In this document: positions 56,644-64,000 of the stretch, piece by piece | How the letters are laid out: each line of letters begins with the position of its first letter | How positions within the stretch are numbered: the first letter of the stretch is position 1 | DNA from: Coptis chinensis | Lineage: Eukaryota > Streptophyta > Magnoliopsida > Ranunculales > Ranunculaceae | DNA length: 64,000 nt | NCBI GenBank assembly: GCA_015680905.1 | Contig: CM027378.1 | Span: 41,017,001-41,081,000, forward strand | Reading direction: 5' to 3' | Program-made: the position numbers and the translations under genes | Notes under the pieces: generated by a model | Database searches by the model: none | Seen by the model: the letters and a program-made list of their open reading frames with translations, nothing else | Told to the model about the DNA's origin: nothing

Positions 56644-58135
56644 TGATAAGAGCCTAAAATTGTAGTTTTAACCCCTTAATAATACTACTTTTAGACCAAT
56701 TATGCGAGTAATAAATAAGAGTTAATGCTAATTACGTGCTTTTATGTATTTCTGGCATGGAACTCAATTATGTGCAGAAATGTGCTACTTTGGTGATATA
56801 AAGGAGCAAAAGGGTTGGTTGCTATGAAATTCTGTGATAAAGGCCATGATTCAAGGAGACAAAGCCTTTATGAAGCCCAGTCAAAAGCTGAAAAGTCAAC
56901 ACGGGTAGAAACAGTGCACAAGTCAGTGGAACTTCCGAAGACCATATCATTGGACTCAGGCCTCGGATTTGGGCCTACCTTACGTCAAAACGACCGGCTT
57001 GGAAAGAGCTTTCCATGGTCCATGTCTTGACCCAATCAGAGGAGCAAAAGTGGATGAAAAGTCTACTGAAGTCATAGCTAGTTGAAACGGGCTTTGTGGA
57101 CTGAAGAAATTGGGCTTTGGGCTCGATTTTCCGGCCCAAAATATGAGACCTCAGCCCATGCACGAAATTGTGGATCTGGTCTCCTTCTTTACATAAAACA
57201 AGACTTAGATCTTAAGAAAGAGATAGTTAGATAGCTTATAATAGAAAGTAGCCATTAAAATAGCTTGTAGATCTAGTTTTTGAATTGAATTAGTTAAATT
57301 AATTAGTTTCATACATTGTTTTAGATTAGTTATTTGGGAATGATTGTTCTTCATTGATTAGATAAATAAAATAGTAGTTCTTGATCATTTCAATTTTGCC
57401 ATTTAAATTTGTCGATCTAAGTTCAATTCTTGTTGTTATTCCATTCTTAGTGTTAATTAGATTTGAAGTATTGTTAGTTAAAATTAGTAAAGTTCAAATC
57501 TTTATATTATGTCTAGTTTTAATTCAATGGGAAATGATAGTTTGATGAATCAAGGCTAAACCTCCATTAGAGGGGTTTGATGAAGCCTTAATGAAAACTT
57601 GATTGTGTAGTATAGAATCGTTGTAAGAATCTATTCCACTCTAGAAGGTCGTTGATTCGCCATGAGAATGGGTGGACGACCTCACCTACTAGTTATGAAT
57701 TGGTAGAAATGTCATGTATAATTAGGGATTAGAACGGCCAATTCTTACCGTGAGAACGTAAGAATTAGTTTACAACAAATCTACACTAGTTTATTAAGTT
57801 AGATTCAAGGTGGAATCAAATTCTCCTAATTCTTTATCTAGATTCAACTCTTAGTAATTTGTCATTTTGTTATTTGTAGCTTGTTATTTGAATTCACATC
57901 GTAGTATAAATTCCACCATTACTCTCATTAGACTTTGGATAGACTTGACAATTGTAGAAAACTTGAATGCTAAAGGACTAGGAGTGGAACGAATCTTCTA
58001 TTCCAACTCTACATCAATAGATTCGAGAGTAGAAAATAAATATCTTTGATAAGTAACAGTTCAGTTTATAGTTTTACTTGCATTTAGAGTTCATCGCTTT
58101 ATTGATTAGTAAAACTATTCTTTTTATGTTTATCA
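56644..58135 (+). repeat. 3' LTR of element A
   Basis: 1492 bp, TGATAAGAGCC to TTTATCA, followed by GTAAG. Same subfamily as 3447-4907 but visibly diverged from it, most strongly in the first 300 bp. Confidence 0.95.
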
Positions 58136-58140
58136 GTAAG
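58136..58140. repeat. TSD of element A (right copy)
   Basis: GTAAG, matching 3442-3446. Confidence 0.9.
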
Positions 58141-59130
58141 CTTTTTATTTTATGTTGTAACGGGTAAGTAATTTATGGTGAAGAATAAAAAGACTTATAG
58201 AAAATTGTGAAGGTTTAAAAGGGGTAACTAGAGGAAAAACTATCTTTTTAGGTTTCTAACATTTATTTGGCTATATAGATCTAAAAATGGCCTAAATTCT
58301 CTCATAGAATATGGCGTAGTGATCAAGCAAGTAGATGTGTGGTCTTTCTATTCGGACATCCTTTGTGTCATTACTCAATAATCACTTAGATGAGACTTTT
58401 GGCTAGATTCTCACAGGATATGGAACTTAATTGTTCTAACCTTGGTCTCAGAAACTCACTGCTATATACAATCAAATGTTTATGCATGCCATTCATGAAA
58501 AGATGTATAAACTATTATACGTATATTAGTCTAAGTTGGAAGAACAAATCCTTACTGTGTTGCTATAATGAGACTTCTAAACTTTTTATTTATCATAGAA
58601 AAAGGAAACAAGCGTTTTATACTAAAAAGAAAAATATTTTTGGTATTTTTTTGATTTTTTTTTTAAGAAAGGAAGAAATATACTATTATATCTATTATAA
58701 GAAATGCCTAGTTTTTGCAAAATGTAAATATACCACCCCCAAATAGAAATATGTTTTGTCCTCAAAGTATGAAGAGGTAAGGAAAGAGATTACCATAGAA
58801 ACATGAGCAAAAATGGCGATACACCTATATTCTATTTTTCATGATGAAAATATGCCACCCCCAAATAAGTGTGGGGCATGGGTTGTTTGATATAGACCGA
58901 GAAATACATGGTTTATTGTACTAGGGATAATTATTCTACTATGAATTTTTTTGGGTTTTTGTCTTTTTGAAACATATGTAATGTAGAAAGGAAAATGGGA
59001 AATTTTGGCATGATGTATTTGTATTACCTTCTACTCATATACCAAATTCAACAGAAGAAAACAATATCAGGCATATATTATACTAACGTTATATAAAAAA
59101 GAAAAATAAACAAAAGAAAATACAAATAAA
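58141..59130 (-). mobile_element. element H, 3' untranslated region (continuation)
   Basis: Minus-strand match, diverged, to the region after ORF2 in A and D (54857-55700): the TTTGAGGACAAAAC phrase next to a PPT-like ATTTGGGGGTGGT (about 58732-58746), and a second PPT-like copy at about 58853-58868. No gene; the plus-strand frame 58390-58746 is incidental. Confidence 0.65.
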
Positions 59131-59665
59131 AAAAAAACATCCAACTATACGGACACTAGGGAACTTCCTAGTCAGAATCTGTGCGTGACTCGTCCTGACG
59201 TCGAGAAAATCCTTCTCCTCGCTGATGTCGGTTCCTAGGGTGTCTATCACTACACGGGAGTGCATTTCTAAAGTTGTGCAGTGTCCTTCTGACACTATAC
59301 ATAAAACGTCGTTGTTCCTGATGGAAAGACTGCTATTCCTTTTTATGGTTTTGCTACGCCTCTATAATAATTCGCTGACCTTGCGTGAGGTGGTGGACTT
59401 GCTGGTGCAGAATCCTCTGGCCCTCATGTAGGAAATGAATTTTGTCCTTGGGCTGAGTGAACTGTCGAGTGACACCTTTAGCAAAGTAGTCCACTGGCTC
59501 AATAACGCATGCTGGCTCGGCGGCAGGTGGATGCCAGAATTTCTGGACATAGTGGGCATAGATAGTGTAGGAACCGTTATAGTTGCATCGAATGATTTAA
59601 AAACCGTGAAAGCCCATGCGCAGCGGAATAAAGGGTGTTCACGATTTTGGTTATAATCATACCTT
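59131..59665 (-). pseudogene. element H, ORF1/ORF2-like C-terminal region
   Basis: The minus-strand frame around 59362-59712 gives a Ser/Thr-rich sequence without clear similarity to A or D. By position it is the end of the extra gene of H, whose recognisable part is at 60803-61428. Weakly supported. Confidence 0.4.
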
Positions 59666-60802
59666 TGATCAGTTGTGATAACTCTGAGAATCCAAGCTCT
59701 ACGAATCAGCAACTTCTTGATCTTTTGTTGTATTCCTATCCTTGGAATGGACGTTGTATGAGCAACGATCTACCAACCCTTTCTTTCTCTCTTGGCCTCT
59801 CTCACTCTCTTAGTTTAGAACCGAATTTTGGAACTAACTTTTCTTGGCCAGAGAAAGAGGGGTTTCTTTATATAGGCTACAACAAGGACCATGAGGAGAA
59901 ATTAGGGTTAGGTCTCCTGACGGGCTTGGGCTTCTCATGTTCGCCCAAAATACACGGCCCAAGTCCGTCAACAAATGGCTTATTCCACTAAAAGCCACTG
60001 TTGTACTACCGCCCTAATCCCAAAATTACGTTTATGGGCTCTATAATATATGCTCGTTGATCTCCCCGTGTTTAAGATATCGAATGCCCATTGATTAAGT
60101 CAAGTTACTGACAACTACATTAATCAACTTCTTATGTCCTTGAGTAGTACCACTCAACCTCATTGTCATGTCAGATTAAATCAACCTGCAAGGTTTACAT
60201 GACAATCCTTATGAGCTCCTCAAGGGGACATCATCAACCCAACTTCCTGTGGGTCACGGATTCCTTCTATAATCAACAACACACCTTACATACAATGTCA
60301 TTATCCAATCCATTGAGTTTGTTGATTCACAAATGAATCTCACTCATTGATAATTTAAAGCAATGTACAATGCACGTAAGTGTCCGTTATTATATCCGAA
60401 TTAAGAGGACAAGCATCCATAATAACAGAGGTGTTTGTTTTTTATATAGTCAGTATAAAAAGAAACAACCTCACTTGGTCTTGTTCAATACACACAAAGT
60501 GTACTAGTGTAATCCTGTAGTCAGGATAGAATAATACCAGATTATACTACGAATGTACCAATGGTTTGTCCAAATCAATCTAGGTTGTGAACGCTTACTT
60601 ATACTTTATAAGGTACTGATGATATGATCTTCTGTGTGTCACCACACACCATATCATCTACAATATAAAGTATTAGACACATGCATATAACTAATAACAT
60701 ATATAATATGCATAACATTTGCCCAGGCCATATGATTCTCATTCAAAATATAAAGAATTAGAGTTATTACAAAAGTAATGCTTTTAGTATATAACACTAT
60801 CA
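59666..60802 (-). repeat. solo-LTR-like element of a different family, inserted in H
   Basis: 1137 bp. On the minus strand it opens TGATAGTGTTATATAC and closes ACAACTGATCA, with TATATAAA (plus 59867-59874), followed by a leader-like stretch with AGAGAGTGAGAGAGG. Composition and words differ from all Athila LTRs here, and H coding-like sequence stands on both sides. I could not find a convincing target-site duplication. Superfamily not determined; it could be Ty1/Copia. Confidence 0.6.
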
Positions 60803-61428
60803 AATAGGACCAATGGTATCGTCCATTACCTCCACTAGAGCATCTGTAGCATCGAACCTCCAGTGTTGCATGATCTTAGTGACCAACACTAATAAAGGGG
60901 CGGTGGACCTCCTAGGTTTGCGGAGTTGCTCCCAGATGAAGGTGGCGATACGGAAGTTGTTCTTCTACTCCTGAAGAATCCACAAGATATGGAGCATCGC
61001 TTTACCGATATCAGAATGCTTGACTGAGCCTATCAAGTTTTAGGCTGTCCATTGAGATACGACCAACTGATTCCTTCGCAGCGAACTCTGAAATGCACAG
61101 TGTGACGTAGAAGTGTCTCTGCCATCATCACATTGATGGTCTTGTTGTCTGGGGACTGTTCCATCTGAGTATAGACCTTCAGAGGAATCCCTAGAGCCTC
61201 ACTCACCACCTTCTTAGTGAGCTCAACCGTGTGGCCATCCCTAACAACCATGATGCGGTCATATTCCCTTCGTTGTATACTGGTGTAAATAAAAAAAGTG
61301 AGAGAGGGAGAATAACTCGCGGCCTCCAAAAAAACCAAAGACTCCCATCCTCTTCTTCTAATCTCAGCCTTGAAGTGCACTTCAAATAGATCGGAGTTGA
61401 AGAGGGGTTCAAAATTTTGATCTGGCAC
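60803..61428 (-). pseudogene. element H, extra gene with both ORF2-like and ORF1-like parts
   Basis: The minus-strand start MPDQNFEPLFNSDLFEVHFK with RRRGWESLVFLEAASYSP and VSEALGIPL parallels the ORF2 start of A and D (IPEQSFEDV, LGWRHLLVS, SYSPHDF). Further on, LHILWILQE and LVLVTKIM match ORF1 of A, D and G. This one gene therefore carries marks of both, as an ancestral single gene might. Broken. Confidence 0.6.
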
Positions 61429-62144
61429 GATTTTTATGACTCAAGCTAATTTGAGTAAGAGTTGATGAAATTGGGGTTTTTAGCTGGAATGAGGGTTGAA
61501 AATAAAGCTTACTATAAAAATTTGGAGTAGTGGTGTTTTAAGGTGGGTGGGCGGTCGCAAGTTTATATGGGGCGGACGTGAGCTGAATTGGTGCAGCTAG
61601 GGTTTGGGAAATTTGGGGACGATGATTAGGTCGGGCAGTCATGAGGGATAAATATGAGATGATGGCACATGCCTCACACATGCCTTTTTAAGTTAAAATG
61701 AAATTTTGGCCCAAGCCCAAATGAAATAAGGTAATTCTGATTATATCCTTAGTGCCTTGACAACTTCAAAATCCAATCCGCGCTTCGTTACTCGTCCAAT
61801 CCTGATCCGTGATGTACCAAAATGATCAACATAAAAAATACTACGCAAAGGTATATGGTACACTCACATCCAACGGTGGATGAAAAACAGATGAAGAAAA
61901 GAAACGAAGAAAAACTGAAGAGAAATATATACAAACAAAGGATGGAAAAATTTAATTATTTTTTTTTGGTTTTGAATATTTTTTAACATAAATTTTAAAA
62001 ATGTGGGTCGTTTTAAGTAAGATTCCCAAGACTTTTCAAAGACAAGAGTTAATTCCAACCCGAGGGTTGAATAACTCAATGTGATTGAGCGCGGTGCGTT
62101 GGAGAAAGACACGTGCAAACTTTAAAAATAGAATTACTATAAGG
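61429..62144 (-). other. element H, leader of the extra gene
   Basis: No gene. The phrase AAGTCTTGGGAATC followed by ACGACCCAC on the minus strand (about 62003-62035) matches the A and D sequence just after the conserved block (29091-29121). The rest is diverged. Confidence 0.5.
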
Positions 62145-62507
62145 TTAAAGACCAGGGAAAGTTGGTGTTTGACAATTCAAGCACCAGCCTTCTCTCATAG
62201 TGCGTCTCTTATGTGCGTATGAACTCTTACCCAAACCAAGAATGGTTTTTGGTATAAGTGTCCATATCTTCAGCCGTAGTTCTCTAGGAAGTGCTTGCAC
62301 ATGGTCATTGAAATTGATCCATCTAGTCTTGCTAGGTAGAAGGTTTTTGTTCTTAATAGAAGACATTTTAGAATATTTTTGAAAGTTTGAGAAAGAGAAA
62401 TTAAGAAAGGGAAAGATTTTAAGAAGAAAGGAAGAATGTTTTGAAAATTCGTACAAGTTTAAGTCTTTTAAGTCAGATTCTCGAGACAAATAAAGAGGTG
62501 GAGGCAA
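62145..62507 (-). CDS. unidentified 120-codon reading frame
   Basis: Minus strand. The N-terminal part is Phe/Ser-rich and may be non-coding. The second half, from MSSIKNKNLLPSKTRWINF through LPRELRLKIWTLIPK to a Cys-containing end (EGWCLNCQTPTFPGL), is of more ordinary protein composition. I do not recognise it and no other element here has it. The frame begins at a second copy of the AATCTGACTTAAAAGA phrase (62463-62480), so it may sit inside a local duplication of H. It may not be a gene. Confidence 0.25.
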   Translation of the reverse strand: MPPPLYLSRESDLKDLNLYEFSKHSSFLLKIFPFLNFSFSNFQKYSKMSSIKNKNLLPSKTRWINFNDHVQALPRELRLKIWTLIPKTILGLGKSSYAHKRRTMREGWCLNCQTPTFPGL

Positions 62508-63240
62508 ATGATAGAATTAAACAGAGAATAATATCATTTTAGGTTACACTATTTGTTTAATTCTTGTTTGGAGACGCTTCGAATCATTTTTTTTTAAGTT
62601 AGTTTTCTCATGAAAAAGATATCTCGAACCATATAGAGGTTTTTGACAAGAAGATAAAATTATACGTGAATCCGGTATTATTTTGGTTACTCCGGGATGT
62701 ATAATTTTCATTTTTATATCCTCCAATTTTGAAAACTATGGAGAGATGTTTTAACATACTCGCACTCAAAAAGCTGTGATTCTTGACTTTAATTTTTTTG
62801 AAAACAAACCATAACAGGTAATCTTAGGCAACTTTCGTGGTCGTGTCAATCTCAAAGGCCGACCCAATCTAGAGAGCATTGAGCTTCATTCTGCGCTGGG
62901 AGATTTAATTTACTATACAAGACATGGAATGTTCTGACCCGTCCAAATAGCTCGGTGATATAGGCAACCCTTAGTAAGCAAAACTGATCTCAAACCGCCC
63001 CTAGATTACGTTGTTATAGGTGTTAGTCTGTGTAGAATCTATTGCCCATTTTGTTTTTGAAAAATTCACACAACTATTTAAATATCGAGAATCTTGTATT
63101 AATAGAATGGAGAAAGCAATTGTTTTGAAAAAGAAATGTAAAATAAAGAAAATAAAAATTGTATACTCGCTCCACAGGTGCACACTTACTCAAACGACGA
63201 GTAAAAAATATTTTTCAAAGAATATGTGAGATATACGTGA
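62508..63240. other. unexplained AT-rich stretch within H
   Basis: Not alignable to A, D, E or G. The short minus-strand frame 62544-62726 reads IIHPGVTKIIPDSRIILSS and YGSRYLFHEK, unlike random AT-rich translation. It could be captured organelle or host DNA, or simply diverged H sequence. No further support. Confidence 0.3.
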
Positions 63241-63300
63241 CTAAGGCTCCGACACTTACAACCACACACTCCAAATGGAGGGTCCGATTACCTTATTGAT
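63241..63300 (-). promoter_or_regulatory. element H copy of the conserved block with splice-donor-like GTAAGT
   Basis: Minus strand: GGTAATCGGACCCTCCATTT, then GTGGTTGTAAGTGTCGGAGC. Clearly the same block as in A, D, E and G, and the best conserved non-coding piece of H. Confidence 0.65.
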
Positions 63301-63329
63301 GTATTCCCTTTAAAGAAAAAAGGTGGTAT

Positions 63330-64000
63330 GGAAAAAAGAAGGGGAAGGAATACATCATGGAAAAGAGGATTTAATCCTCGTAGATAGGAATACTCATGGA
63401 AGAAGTATTAGTGCTCCAGTTTTGTTACATCACTTGTTGCTTCAAAGGATATGTTTGTTGGTTTAGGGTTTAGGATTGCTTGTCCTGGGAACAGACCTTT
63501 TTGGGTTTTATCTTGGATAACAAGTTCAGAGATTGTTGCATGGATGTTAGGATTTTAGTTTGTTATTGTTATCTCGGTTGGCATATCTGTTTGGACACTA
63601 GTTGGTAGTGTAATTTGAACTGGGTCTCTTTGGTTGTTGATAGGTGGGTTTTGGTAGTTCTGGTTAAAATGGGATGGAACCAATGCTCTAATCTAATTGA
63701 GATAGGTACCTTGTCCTTGTCTGAATGTGTTTGGTGGTTTGAAGTGGTTGTTTTTGCGGATATGTAGTCCATGTAAAATTAGGGTGTTGCCTCCATAGGG
63801 CATTTGGTACATTGAAAGCACATACTTCTTTTGGTTGAAGTGATGATTGGTTTGTGATCAAGGTACAAGTGGCATTTATATGGTTTAAGCTTAAACAGAA
63901 ATTGCATGGTGAGGTATTAAGGTTCATGACAGGATGAGAATTTTGGTCTTTTTGTTTGGTTTTGAGGGCATCTATCTTTTTTGTGGGGGTTTCGATTAAT
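63330..64000 (-). pseudogene. element H, gag C-terminal region (runs off the window)
   Basis: The minus-strand frame 63688-63927 begins MNLNTSPCNFCLSLNHINATC, the CCHC knuckle (CX2CX4HX4C), followed by VPNALWRQHPNFTW as in A (NAPWRQHPNFSW). Gag C-terminal wording (QKGLFPGQAI-like) is found near 63480-63510. It stands directly beside the post-integrase block, so no pol sequence is present between them in the window. The rest of H lies beyond 64000. Confidence 0.75.

Larger units (their letters stand above)
3447..58135 (+). mobile_element. element A: Athila-type Ty3/Gypsy element, split by nested insertions
   Basis: A is bounded by GTAAG duplications and by two LTRs of the same subfamily (3447-4907, 56644-58135). 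Its own DNA is 3447-10044 plus 50211-58135, about 14.5 kb; 10045-50205 is younger nested sequence. Parts in order: 5' LTR, PBS, GC-rich leader with a 77-bp tandem repeat, gag, protease, reverse transcriptase, integrase, a conserved non-coding block, ORF1, ORF2, a long 3' untranslated region, polypurine tract, 3' LTR. I did not find a clear RNase H segment. The coding region is broken in several places. Its LTRs differ by eye more than those of D or E, which agrees with A being the oldest of the well-bounded elements. Confidence 0.95.

Noticed and set aside
58390-58746. 118-codon plus-strand frame in the H 3' region
   Set aside because: Composition follows AT-rich DNA and the segment aligns in reverse with non-coding sequence after ORF2 in A and D.

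Overview
The window is plant repeat DNA, most likely from pericentromeric or other gene-poor heterochromatin of a flowering plant. Almost everything in it is Ty3/Gypsy LTR retrotransposon sequence of the Athila type: gag-PR-RT-RNase H-IN order, an FMDDF reverse transcriptase motif, a primer-binding site starting TGGCGCCG as used with tRNA-Asp, LTRs of about 1.5 kb that open TGATAAGAGCCC, and extra reading frames between integrase and the 3' LTR. I found no host gene, rRNA, tRNA or CRISPR array. The elements are treated as fossils; their coding regions are mostly broken.

Layout, from oldest to youngest, supported by matching 5-bp target-site duplications (TSDs). H is an old, very diverged element in reverse orientation; it forms both flanks (about 2450-3441 and 58141-64000) and runs off the right edge. 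A (forward, 3447-58135, TSD GTAAG) sits in H. C is a reverse solo LTR (10045-50205, TSD CATCA) inside A's integrase. D (forward, 10074-48576, TSD TTTAC) sits inside C. D was then hit twice: E (forward, 16050-27091, TSD CAGTT) lies in its RNase H region and G (reverse, 30845-43446, TSD AGATG) in its first extra ORF. E carries a further LTR of another subfamily. H also holds a solo-LTR-like piece of an unrelated family (59666-60802), and 1-1804 is a duplicated LTR fragment.

There are two kinds of element. A and D are gag-pol elements with two additional ORFs (ORF1, ORF2) before the 3' LTR. E and G have gag and protease but no RT, RNase H or integrase; the same distinctive reading frame (called ORFx here) stands in that place in both. 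E and G therefore look like members of a non-autonomous lineage that would have depended on enzymes from relatives such as A and D.

Non-coding structure recurs across copies. A polypurine-tract-like motif, TTGTTTGGGGGTGG, appears at each module border and not only beside the 3' LTR. A block with a splice-donor-like GTAAGT follows integrase or ORFx. A GC-rich leader motif precedes gag, ORF1 and ORF2. A short hairpin lies about 130-160 bp upstream of the true polypurine tract. Stretches I could not explain are 1805-2449 and 62145-63240.
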